A stretch of 64,000 nucleotides of DNA. Source: Watersipora subatra (taxonomy: Eukaryota; Bryozoa; Gymnolaemata; Cheilostomatida; Watersiporidae). The translations under genes were made by a program, and so were the position numbers. The DNA is taken from contig NC_088711.1 in assembly GCF_963576615.1 (NCBI RefSeq), positions 8,736,869 through 8,800,868 on the forward strand. Direction: 5' to 3'. This document shows positions 1 to 13,100 of the stretch, one piece after another (positions within the stretch are counted from its first letter, which is position 1; every line of letters begins with the position of its first letter). The notes beneath the pieces are model-generated. The model ran no database searches, was not told the DNA's origin, and worked only from the letters and a program-made list of their open reading frames with translations.

Positions 1-2
1 CA

Positions 3-248
3 ACCTACAGGGAGAAGGCCTACGACAGCATCGATGCTGACAAAAAAACACTTCACATTGAAACATACCATTTTTCTATACAGCAGTCGAAAGGTCTGCG
101 CAGGAGTTTGTGTAAAAACTTTGCTGTAGGCGAAGTATGCGTTAAAAATGGTTCCAACCCTCATTCACTGACTAGAATTAGATTTGCCGCGATATACTTC
201 GCAAGGATCTTCGAATGTAAACTGATTTATATAACGGCAAAGGCGTAA
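3..248 (+). other. Open frame running in from the left edge; possible 3' end of an upstream gene
   Basis: From base 3 the third frame is open for 81 codons to a TAA at 246-248. The start of this frame is fairly polar (TYREKAYDSIDADKK...), unlike the AT-rich noise nearby. I do not recognise the protein. It could be the last exon of a gene to the left, or a chance open stretch, because the second half looks less protein-like. No start codon, splice site or domain supports it. Confidence 0.2.
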
Positions 249-1290
249 TCATCGGCAATATAGATTAATGTTCGACTAAAATGTGGCATTTTTGGCAATA
301 ATTTTGCTAACAATAAAAGTACCATTGGAAACGGGAGTTGTCTACCGATAATATAAAGAGCTGTTACGAACAGCCAACTCCTTAAAAAGATAAATGTAAT
401 GAAAAACTACCTACATAATTGCATACAATCAACTTAAAATGAGAAATAATCTACATAGTTGTTTCTCAGTAATCCAAAACTTAGTCTGACAAGTAGGTAT
501 ATTTATGCATTATGTATACATTTGAGTTAATTTATTTTAAAGTTAAATTGCTTTAGGATATATTTGAAATAATACAGTCTGTGATTGACTGTCATGTAGA
601 TTTGTAGAGTCCAAGCGGTCATTCTCTACATTGCTTGTTCACACAAAAATGTAAGCGATAGCTACATGAGAGTTAAGTTTTGTAAATAACCATATTTTAC
701 TTATGAATAGAGTCCTATGCGATGACTGGAAGCCCTAACAAGAAAGAATAATGGTTCTCAAACATTTACGTATTGCTAAGTTTCTGAAACACTCAATAAG
801 CTATTTATAACCAAGTTGTTGATCATAACCAAAAACATACTTTTATATTTTATAACAAGTGTTGAATTATGAGCAAACAAAGTTAATTTGCGATTGCTGG
901 GGCATAAACAGAAGGATTAGCAGTCAAAGTGTAACAGTTAAATAATGGTTGAGACTTGCTAAACATATCTTATGTCTTTAATTACAGAAACTGAAGTAAT
1001 GACTTTGAAAAGTTAGAAGCATAATTATATAAAATGTGGGTGCTATAAAAAAGCAGTGAGGTGAATGAAAACTGTGCAACTACCCAGTAATATTATTCAG
1101 TAAATTTTTTCTATAACAAATTATTGAAATTAACACATCCTCAATCATAAAGGGCAGCAGCGTTTTTAATAAAATGTGTTAAAAAGCTATTTTCTGGAGA
1201 TGTGTGATTGTACAGTGTATTAAAATAGCCATCAAATCAAATCATCTCTGCAGCAGATCTGTAATGTGAAACAGAACAAATTCTTTGGTA
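249..1290. other. Intergenic sequence, nothing recognised
   Basis: AT-rich sequence with stops in all frames and no inverted-repeat element or tandem array that I could see. Confidence 0.5.
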
Positions 1291-1292
1291 AA

Positions 1293-1450
1293 CAAATCAT
1301 ATGTAACCAATCATATGTAATCAATCATATGTAACCAGTCATATGTAACCAATCATATGTAACCAATCATATGTAACCAATCATATGTAACCAATCATAT
1401 GTAACCAATCATATGTAACCAATCATATGTAACCAATCATATGTAACCAA
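1293..1450. repeat. 14-bp tandem array (CAATCATATGTAAC)n
   Basis: About eleven head-to-tail copies of CAATCATATGTAAC, nearly perfect apart from single changes in the first three units. Each unit contains the NdeI-type palindrome CATATG. It lies about 2.7 kb upstream of the PREB start codon. Confidence 0.9.
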
Positions 1451-3877
1451 TGGTTTAGAAAGCAAAAGTTGATCCAGGTATTAAATAAAATAAACATGTA
1501 ATATTTTATTCTTTGTCAGCATGTGTGCTTAAAACCACTTTCTAGATTACAGTACTCAGCTGGCTGCATCTGGATTTTAGTTAACCAACTTATCTTTTAA
1601 AACCTTTACTGAACTGCACATGACTGCTTGTAAGACAGTAAAGTGTTTGACTCTGTCCCTGGGGAAATATGTGAAAACAATATAAGCCTACATCACAAAC
1701 AAGTTTCTGAATATTGCTGGAAATTCTGCCTACAAACAGCTATGTAAATGATTTGAAATGCAGAAGTTATGCTTTCAGATGTTGTTCATGCGGGGTACAG
1801 TGCACGGCTAACTCTTTAATGATATTTAAAACTTTTTAAAAAACTAATCTTTATGCATCACATTTGATCAGTCAGGTGTTTTTGTCAGTAGATGGTTTAG
1901 CTTACAAACAATATTTACATGGAGGGTTTTGGAATAAATTTTTCAAGTATTGATCAAACTATAACTACCAATTAGCAGTTAGATATTCAGTGACTTTAAC
2001 AATAACGATCAGTTAGTTTTGATAATCAACTAGTTCCACAGAATCTACCTTTATTTCTCGGAGAATCAAGTTAATGTAAACACTTATATAACAGTGTATA
2101 GACCAACTAAATCTGTGCCCTCATCTAAATCTGTGTACTTTCTCAACTAAATCATGTACCCTCATACTAGAGGAGTGCAAAATCAGCAATTTTGATCATT
2201 AACTTACGATAGTTTTTAAAGTTTAAGTAACTGTAAAGTTTTGCTGAGCAGCCTACTCAGGTCACCGGATGACTGAGTGGTTACTAGATAAACAGTGCAC
2301 TGGCGGCAGACAGGTCATCATCATAGCTTACAAAACTCTGAATTACCACAAAATGGATCTTTTTGCTAGTGCAACCAATTAAAAGCATATTTTTACTCAT
2401 ACATAAAACTCCATTGCATTTTCTGTGTGAACTAGAATCAGTCTTATTTTAGCCGTCTACCAGATCAAACGTACATTTATAACAAACTTTAGCATCTAAC
2501 CTCCATTTCACTACTAGCAGTATGCATGGGACCATACAAGGTATTTTACATTTTTATTATATATCAATTTTATATGCAGTTATTATTGCCATTATCATTA
2601 TCGTCATTTGCCTGCATGTGCATGCATTCTAAATTTGCAATTGTGTGAATCTGTATTTTTCTATTTGATATTATATAGAGCGTTACAATTTTGCCTTGCC
2701 TAGTGTCAACATTGTTATTACCATTGCACATTTCACGGTTTAAAGGAATACAAATATATACATGCTATAAACGTATCCTACAAATCAGTGACTTGTCGTC
2801 TTCAAGCGTGTGCAAGTAGTAGTGAGGTGGAATAATACTCATTGTCTACCACTTATGTGGTGGACTAGTCGCTATTAGAGAAGAAATTCTCTACAGTAAC
2901 CTTTTGTAAGTTCCGAAAGTCACAGGATAATTGTACTTTAATCAAAAGTTAATTAGATAGGATGGAAAGCCTTCAGGGTTATAATCTCAGATATTGCTAC
3001 TGACTCTGATATATGCATTGATAAGGAGACTGAATATTAGGGATTTATGATGGTATGATTTATAAATTCTTTTTGTTCAATCCAGTCATGGTTATAAATT
3101 TCTTGTCATCTTTAGCTGTTTTTAAAGCAAAACACATCAATAAATAAGATAATTAAAAGTAAATCGTAATTGTCAATTAATAATACATTTCTGTAGATGT
3201 GACTAAGAGGTTAAAATGTTCGCTGATTTGATTAAAGTTGTTGGCACTCATTTAACTCCAGTCTGTGATTAAAGTGTTTCGTAAAAATTAAATGTTACTG
3301 ACTCACTAAAATCTGTACTTGCGACTATAGTTTTTCACATAAGAAAATCTGCAAACTACTTTGCATCTATAGATGATGAATATAAATTGAGGATACTCAA
3401 TTTTTCAAACCAAACTTTTGATCCTGAAAAGTGGTTAGCATAATAAAGTTGAATAGAATGGCATGCTATGGCTGTCACGAAAAAATGTGTTCAAAAACTA
3501 ATATTCTCAAACATCTAATGCTAACACATACTAAGAGAGTTAAATGGTCTATGGTTTTTTTACTGCTACAAGAAATTAATCAATTTGATTAATTAATAAT
3601 TTTAATTAATGGATATCAAAATATACAACGTATATCAACGTATATCAAAATATGCTATGCTCATAAGCAATGGGAAACACAATAAAATAACTAATTTTGG
3701 CATCTGTATTTTTTAGCTGTTGCGAGACCACTAAGCAAGCTGTTCCAATCTTAAAAGCTGTACAAGTTATTAGCTAATAGAAGGTGTTCATAATGCGATC
3801 TGCACTTTTTTTGCTGGTAAATATATAATAATACATATGAATGTTTGTTTATTTTACGATAATACTTATAATACTTA
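1451..3877. other. Intergenic sequence, nothing recognised
   Basis: AT-rich and without long open frames. No transposon ends, tandem arrays or RNA genes were recognised. Confidence 0.5.
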
Positions 3878-3935
3878 TATATTATACATAGAGCATAAGG
3901 TAGATATATCTACCCTATGCTCTATGTATAATATA
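3878..3935. repeat. 29-bp-arm perfect-type hairpin upstream of PREB
   Basis: Arms 3878-3906 and 3907-3935 are inverted copies that pair with a single mismatch (3898/3915) and no spacer. The centre is TAGATATATCTA. Weaker complementarity continues outward to about 3862 and 3957. It sits about 230 bp before the PREB start codon. It may be a tiny fold-back element or cruciform-prone sequence. A microRNA-like precursor is possible, but the lack of a loop argues against it. Confidence 0.8.
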
Positions 3936-4164
3936 CGTGTATATAGGTATTATAAGTTGTTGCATTTTAATATACGTGCAATGACTATTTTTACGGGATT
4001 TGTGCTCTCGTATTATCAAGTTTAAGTAAGAACCAACAACTCCTGTGTCTTTTGTTTTATCTTGACATATCCGAAATACTGCCACGAGTCAATCGAAGTC
4101 CGAGCCCAACCTATTTACCGTAAAGAACCTACGCTTGCCACAAGCAGGGCTTGTAGACATAGCC

Positions 4165-7100
4165 ATGAATCGGCTTTTACTAAACGTTGATTTTCCAATT
4201 TTTGTAATTGAATTCATTGGCCCAAAGCATTTTTTAGTTGGAGGAGGTGGTGGTCCTAGTGCAACTGGAGTGCCTAATGGACTGGTAATTTTAATATTTT
4301 AACACCTTTGCAGTGAAACACAGTACAGCAGCTGTTGCTTATGTCTAGTTTCCTTTTTCTACTGTCGCACTTATAAAAGAGTTTATTGGTCTCTATATTG
4401 TTTGAGCTATTGAAAAATTGCTAATACTATACTTATTACTCATTATATTAATTGGTAATACGCTGTAAAAGCAAAATTGTTGATCTGACTGTTTTTTGGC
4501 ATTCAAATATTATAACATTATGAGCACTAAATCAATATCGTTGTAAAACAGCTCTAATTTTTATGTTTGATTTTTATTTTCAACTATTTTTACTATTACA
4601 TTGTATGTACATAGATGTCGACTTGCTTAGACTTTTGCTTTCTTATCTCCATTTATACATCAATAGGAAATATTTGAACTAATAACTACACCCGGATCAT
4701 CAGAAGTTGGTGCTAAATCAGTATGCAGGTTCAAAAGTGGGACATACGCCATTATGAACTGTGCCAAGCACGCTGATGGCCCTATAACATATTTAGCTTG
4801 TGGCCATGATGACAAGTGTGTTGTGTACTCCGTGAAACAAAAAGTGATCACTCCTAGACCAAATTCTCCAGGTATATCTAGTAATAGGTTCTATAATAGA
4901 TTGATACTTTGAAATAGAATTTTTGCCTGCATTCCATTTTTTGTTTAGGTGTATTAACTGAGTTGACAAGGTATGGTAATCTGTATCTCTATGGATTAAT
5001 TGAGCAAAACAGTTCTCTATGATTTATTATACGTATTATGCTTATAGGGGAGGGTGGAGCACATCGCAACAAAAAATGCATTTTTGGCGATAAGGTTTTG
5101 CTAAAATATTGGAATTTAATTTAACTAGTCACATAGGATGCAAAATATGTTTTACATATCTATGCCAATTCTGCTGGTTGTACACTTTGGAAAATATCAC
5201 AAAAGTACTATTTGCATAATTGGTGTGTCAACGTGCCCCGGAAAGGGGTACGTTCATACACTGATTAAAATGTAAATTCGACTTCCATAGTAAATTTTAG
5301 ATTTAAAATTGTTTTTTTTTAAATTTATTGTCAGCTAAACAATTTAAATTTCCACTAATTATCTTAGCAATAAAAACTTGAAAAGAGTTGGCCATGAACT
5401 TCAGAACACTGTACAACAATCATGACAAACAAACTTCCCCAGTACAACAAAACATATTGTTGTACTATTTATATCAACATACATGTTGATCTAAAGATCA
5501 AACTTTTCTTTCTATATGTTAGCATTAGCAGTCATCAATATTGTCCAGAAATTTAGGGGTTCTTAAGGGGGAATTAACTTTTAGCTATGTCATCAAGGTT
5601 TGTATCAAATTGCAGCTTCAACGCTGCTCGAGCTGTTCCTCCCCCCCCCCATAAGAATAGAGGGGCAAGTTTGAGATGTTGCAACTTGCCCCTTCAGTTA
5701 TATCATTAAAACATGTTGCAACTTACCCCATACCCTTTGTGTTTCAACGTGCCCCAAATGACTTTGAGTAACCAAAATGTTCATCCCAACTCAGGATGAT
5801 TATAACATCATGAAGTTGGTGGGTGCATTGTGAAGAGAACATGTCTATATCTGCCACTACTGACTTCTGTTAATATGGGATGATGTACAAAGAAGATATG
5901 CAATTCTCTAAATTTGGATATAAAAATAAAAGAGCAAAAAATTACCAATAAATTTTACAAAATCATGGCTCGCCAAATATGCTGTTCTTTTCATTTCATG
6001 CAGTCAATATATCTCATAAGATGACCTAGAAAGCTCTTTAGTTAGTGAGGTAAGAATTCAAAATGATGTAAACCAGCAAGAAATTTGAGATGTGTTTCAA
6101 CGTGCCTCGCGTTGCACCGTGCCCCACTCTCCTACTTATTAACTTGGTTGTTTGTAAACAAACCTTCATCTTTCAACTCTGATAAAAAAAGCAAATTTGG
6201 AGTCCATCACTAGAAAATGTGCTGTTTTGTTACTATTTATCAGCAACCAGCATTTGAATGCTTAATTTTATTTTAGTATTGTTTTTATATCTTTTGTTTG
6301 TGTTCTATGACGTTACAATGTGGTATTTACTTTTTCTCAAGACATCTGAAATATGATTTCCTACGAGAGTGCCAGCCATTGTCTTTATTTTTATACATCC
6401 AGATGGTCAAGTTCGAAAAAGAAAAAGCGGGCTAACCAAAGCAGATGACTTCAAAAATGCCAAAAAAGTCATATCATTTGATGTAAAACAATTGGACAGT
6501 GTAGTTACAGACTTCCATACAGAGGATGCGTATCAGAGCTGTTCTACATTTGGTTCTGACGGTAGTCATTTGCTGACTGCTGGAGCTGATGGCTGTATTA
6601 GGATGTGGAAGGTATGTCAACTATGTCACACGTTGCCTCTTCTATAGCTATTCACCTCTATTGGGTACTATCGTTAAAGGCTTACAGTCATTGCTAGATA
6701 ATCTTGCACTAAATTCTGGTACCATCCGAGCGTATTCTTTGCAAAAACATGCACCATCTTCAAATTAGTTGTTGCAAGTTTTCAAAGTTATTTGCTCATC
6801 CATTTTAGATTTTTTAGAGAAAGTGCTTGGATGTGGTTCTGCCATGCTAATAAGCTTGCAGGCTACAGATTATTCCATCACAAGATTGGCATGCCTTGAT
6901 GTGTTTTAGTATCCAGATATGGTCAAAGTTTGGGAGACAAAAGCTCATGAACAGGAAGTTGATGTGCTTCAAATAAATTCTTCAGCGACACAAGTAAGCA
7001 TTACACATCGTATATGTTTCATCTACTTTAACGATTGTCTTCTTTAAGTTACGCTCATCACTGAATTGTTTTACTTATCTAGAGTAAATCAAGGACTAGC

Positions 7101-10100
7101 TTTATCTCTTAAGTTGGTGCAGCTGCGAGTTCATTGTGTTACTCATGCTTTACCTATAATGCTCATTTTTATGTCTCTAGCTTTTGTCCTGTAGTGTTTT
7201 GTCTTTTCTAGGCAGATAATATACTAGGCTCATTGGTAAGAAAGAATTTGTAGACTAAGAACTTGTAAACTGTCGATGTGCTTAAACTTCTATTATCAGG
7301 GATATAAAGTTAAAGGTGAAAAGTCGTAACTATCTATGACTATTTACGTTTGCTAGAACAGTATCAGCTGCGCTGCGTGGTTAGAATAGTTTTTCATGTT
7401 GATAAATATTCTTTGCCGCTGTAAGCTAATCTTGGGTTGAAGGGTTGGTTACTTATAATATAATTGATGTGTTAGGTACCTATTAGTTCTCTGCAGAGGC
7501 AAGTTTAATGGAAAGTTTTTATGTAGTCACATGATTACTGTAGTTGTGCTCAACATCCAAGGATGGCAAACTCCTGCTTTGGGATGCCAAAGATGGGAAG
7601 GCGCTTGCAGAGCTGAAGTGGACATCAGAACCCCCTATAAAATATAAACACAAAGCGTGCAGGTCAGCTTCATTTCTTCTACATGTGTTATTTTTTATTG
7701 GCTGACTGATCTTCATCAAAGGAGTCACTTGTACTGCGTTTTTTAAAATTTAAGTTTCAAAATTAATCCAATCCATTATAAGATCCAAACGCAGTGTAGC
7801 TGACTCGGGTTATCTAGAGATTTAGCATTCTTTCATGAACTATGCTTCTTTGTCTTTGGACTTTGGCATTTGTCTGCCAAAGTCTTTAGACATTAGCCTT
7901 TAGTTTCAGATCTTTAGTCTTCAGCAGTTAGATATCAAGTCTTAGAGGGTTATCTGCTCTTAGAGGGTTGTAACATGCAAAAGGTTTTTAGACTGAATAA
8001 CATAAACAAAACACTGCAACTAGTAGACATAGCGAAACAACTTTTTGTCCAAATTATGTGTATACAAAGCCTTAAAAATAAGAATGGTCAAAGTTTTCAG
8101 AGTCTAGATTTTCTAATGACTTTAGCCACTATCCCTCCAGCTACTTTTATGAACAAAGGTGACCTGTACCAGCAAAGCCATCGTGTCTGCATCCAATGCT
8201 TTGTATTAGAAAGCCCACAGCCCACCTTTAGCTTTTTCAGTTTGACGCATGGTAATCACATCTCTATGGTGCAATGTTGTTTGTTTGTCAAATCTACTAC
8301 ATACAATCTTTACTATAATGAGAGACATGTCTCTCCGTTTATCCGAAGCCACGGATGAAGTTTGGAAAAAGATTGCATCAGACAGGATTTGAAACGGCGA
8401 CATTTGCCTTACTAGCCCGGTGCGTGACCATCTGCGCTAATCAGCCGCTTTCACAGATTTGAGAATAGTTATGCGCATACTTATTCCCTGTGTTTTATTG
8501 CCACACCTGACAATCTCTCACAACACGCTAGACTACGAGAGTACTAGTATGTCAAAAATCAAGGGGTTTTAACCAACATAGCTACTTTCCTTCAAGTTCC
8601 GAGATAGTACTCCATCTTAAACTTATCAGGCTATTTTCAACTAACCTTGTTTACAATTGTTTACTAATTATAATTTACAGTGCTGGAAAATAGCATTAAT
8701 GCAGCGGCTGTTTATTATTATTAACTTGTAGTTTTTAGTTAACTGAGAACAAAGTCTGCCGTGACGATCTAGCGATGCATTGGTTTAATGACAGTGGGTA
8801 TAATGACAGCGGGTATAGTGACAATGGGTATAATGACAGCGGGTATAGTGAGAACGGGTATAGTGACAGCGGGTGTAGTAGCAGCGGGTGTAACGACAGC
8901 AGGTATAATGACAGCGGGTATAATGACAGCAGGTATAATGACAGCAGGTATAGTGACAGCGGGTATAACGACAGCGAGTCTAATGACAGTACATATAATG
9001 ACAGTGGGTATAGTGACAATGGGTATAATGACAGCGGGTATAGTGACAGCAGGTATAATGACAGCGGGTATAAGGACAGCAGGTATAACGACAGCGGGTA
9101 TAATGACAGCGGGTATAATGACAGCGGGTATGATGACAGAAGGTATAATGACAGCAGGTGTAATGACCACGGATATAATGACAGCGGCTATAGTGACAGC
9201 GGGTATAGTGACAGCGAGTATAGTGACAGCGAGTATAATGACAGTGGGTATAGTGACAGCGGGTATAGTGACAGCGGGTGTAGTGACAGCAGGTATAACT
9301 AGAGCAGGTATAACTACAGCAGGTATAACGACAGCAGGTATTACGACAGCAGGTATAACGACAGCAGGTATTATGACAGCAGGTATAACTACAGCAGGTA
9401 TAACTACAGCAGGTATAACGACAGCAGGTATAACCACAGCAGGTATAACTACAGCAGGTATTATGACAGCAGGTATAACTACAGCAGGTATAACTACAGC
9501 AGGTATTATGACAGCAGGTATTGTTAAGCATAGAGTTGTCTTATGCAGCTCTTTGTATGAATGAGAAGAAGACTACTTCTCAGTTGACTTTCAGGTGACT
9601 TTCAGTTTAGAAAACTATTGATTTCAGTTTTGTTTAGATGTACACTGAAATGTAGTTATATTTTCTGTTATGCTATAAACAACTTGTTAAAAAATTTTCT
9701 ATGTCCATGCTGGGTACCCCATAACGTACATGCGAATGCACAAGTCTCACACACACCTGCCTTGCCTCTTCAGGAGTCAATGCAGCACCCTATGTATAAT
9801 ATGCTTGTGTATAGTGAACCATGTTTATCTCAAGCTCTAGACAGCTCTTCGGAGTTTGATAGAGCCATGCTAGCTATCAAGGTTACATGATTTGAGCTGA
9901 ATCTTAACCGAACTCTCTGATTGTATTGTATAATTTTTAGGTACTCCATGCTAGATCGAGATCCACAAAAAGAATCATTATTTTCTATAGAAGTTCCTGT
10001 TGCTAACAAGAAGGGTGCTCCGTCCTACATCACACAGTGGAGCATTAACAGACACAAGGCTATGAATGTACACCCTGTATATATGGGTTCCTTAGCCTGC

Positions 10101-13100
10101 ATGGATATTAGGTAACTGAATACTTTCTCATACAGGTTAATGGCAGCTGTAGCGTCTCCTGGGACTACTTCAGGGACACGGAAGATGAAGTTAAAGGTTG
10201 ACTTGCAACAAAATTCACATTACAGTTATTTGGTATCAAAAGATTCACCGTGTCTTACTCTGCTGTGATGTAGGTGCAAAATATGTGGGAATGTCATTAC
10301 AAACTTTTAAAAGTTCAAAAACGAACAGTTAATCACAGCCATCACGAAACCGCTGTAGATTGAAATCAATTATTTCTCTGACGTACTCAAACAATTTGGT
10401 AATTGTTTTGACACCTGATGTTATCACGTGAAATGAAAAGCCAATGAAAGGCTCAATATAAAACTTCTCGTAGCACTAGTTTACACTTCGGGTTTCACCG
10501 AAAAGCCTGTATCAAATATACACTGTAGATGCTTGCTAGTTTACAGTTTTGTTTCGGCTTGGTCTAATCGATTAGTCGTAATCTGATCGTGTGACCCATA
10601 CATCCTGCCAAACAGCGTGAATAATTTCTGCAGCATTTTTTGACTATCACAGGTGACCAACAGGCTCATCATGTTTATCAGAGGATGATATGCACTCCTT
10701 CGAGCTAAGGTTAAAAATTAAATTAATTTTTTACAGTTGGTTTTGAGATATCAGTGCTCAAAATGACAGCATTACAATGATAATGAAATAGACGCGTAAG
10801 GACAATAAACATGGTTTTATTGAATGCGTGAAGTATATTTGTGAAAAAATTTCGACGAATGAGGTTGCATGGAACAGAAGCCATCTTGTTCAGCTACATC
10901 CCATTTGAGCTGTTTTGGAAACAGATTCTAATCTACGGCGTCTTCGTGATGGTGGTGATTAACTGCTCATTTTTAAGCTTTTAATCACATTTCCACATAT
11001 TTTGCACCTTCAACACAGCAGAATAAGACATGGTGGATCTTTTGACACCAAATAACTGTAATATGAATTTTGTTGCAAGTCAACCTGTAAGGGTTGCTTA
11101 AGTGAGTTTGAGATGTTAAAAATATGTTGAACTTATCGATATCACAAGGAATTGAGCTGCAACATGACACAAAACAGTTACTTACAATATTTCTAGTGAC
11201 AAGGCATCCATTGCAGATGATTGTAAGAGTGTAATATTTATAAGCAGATTTGACCAACTAAAAAGCCCCACTATCTGATTATGCCTTCTGATTGGGTAAG
11301 CCTACCAACTGCTTATCACAATCTTTACAATCTTCTATAGTGTGTACTTTAGATAGAAAATCATCCCGTATTTTGTGAGTTTTCTCGATTGAAAGAAGAC
11401 CAGATATTTTGGAATTTGAGATGTTAAAGCTATAGAATTGTAATTGAGGGCTTTTTCTTTCCATAAACCGCTGAAAAATATAGATGAAACTGTTTGTGTC
11501 TTGATTTTACAAAGAGGAAATGCAGGCAATAAAAATATATGAATTACTAAAAGGTTTTCTACCTCAGCTAGCTAATATAGAAGAATACACCCTCATCTTT
11601 TCGTATATTAGCGCACTCGGTATTAGATCCTCAGATAATTTTTTTGTTCGTAGATTCAACTTTTCTCACTATTTGACAGGAAATGTTTGTATTTCACTTG
11701 AGTTTATCAAATTGATATTGTGTTCCATTCATTTGTCAAACTCATCTACTTGCAGCACATGTGGTCGGTATTTGGCTGTAGGAAGTATGGAAGGGGACGT
11801 GGCTGTATTCAACTCTATTAACCTCAAGGTGCTCGCATCTTTTCTATGTTATATACATATTACTTGTTGATCATGCGTTTGTGTTACAGTAGATGCTCCT
11901 ACGATATAAATTATCAGTTTGAGGAACATGGAAAGTTACATTATACAGACAGTAAAATATATGTAAATTGTCCTATGAGTTTTGAGGTCTTCCCAAACTC
12001 ACCCCTTTGGCCCTTCCAAAGAAAAGAATTAAATTTAGCTTTTTATTTTAATGACTACGGTAACTGTGGTATTATTGGTTTGTATCGACAACTTTTTTTT
12101 TCTGTCACTTTGTTTAGGTTGCGTTAGGTTGCGGTAATTTTACAATAAATTAAGGGGAGTGCACAACTTCAGTGTCAATTTAAATCGACTTTTTTCACTT
12201 TTTTGCTAGACAGGATGGTCTATACCACGAGAAAAAATAAAAAAAACAAAGTAAAACACAAATATATATCTTTACTATAATAAGAGTGGTGTCTTTCTGT
12301 TCGTCTCTCCATTGCCAGGGTTAGTGGATAAGTGATAGCTTTTAATGAGACTCCAACTCATGACATTCAGCATGGGAGCACGGCACTATGAAACCCACAC
12401 TAAATGATCGCCTTTATGTACGTTTTTATGAATAACTGTGCAGCTACTTATTCTCTGTACTTTATCTACGCACATGATGATCTCTCACAGTACACTAGAC
12501 TGTCAGGGTACTTGTATATATAATAGAGATAACCATCCTTAAACATTGTTTTTTCGCCCAAGTGCGCCAAGAAAGAAAACGATATTTTCAGGGCCAACTA
12601 TGAGATCCTTGTTATTCAAATCAAATTTGAACTTTTGCACCAACTTGACGCTTTACATTATATTTAATTTCTTATGTAATATAAAACAAAAACTTTAAAT
12701 ATATTCTTTATATTATGTCTACTGTATTTGCTGTTGCTCTTTATCAATATTCTGGTGGTGCTGTATTCTTACAGCAAATATACCATGTTAAAGGCGCCCA
12801 CAAGACATTTGTCACAGGATTGGCATTTTCTCCAAACTCAGCAGCTGGTTTGCTGGTAACTAATCATTCTCAGTTTAGCCTCGTTTCCATTTCTATAGAC
12901 AACCAATTGAAGCTACATCAGCCACCTCAGCCCAGTGAGTGTTTACATCTACTTACCTTTATGCTCTCCTTATCCGTAGTTTGCTTCTTCATCAAATATT
13001 TAGTTGGAATTGTCTGTCCTTACTTACATCTTCCTTTGGCACGACGATTAAGCTCATATTGCTTGAAGCATGAATCTCTTTAATTATTGTTTGAAGTTGA

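Noticed and set aside
1293-1450. CRISPR-like array
   Set aside because: The repeats are directly adjacent with no spacers, in a eukaryotic context.
8769-9564. Long repetitive open frames on both strands
   Set aside because: They are by-products of the 15-bp minisatellite in a PREB intron, with no start context, splice support or non-repeat coding sequence.
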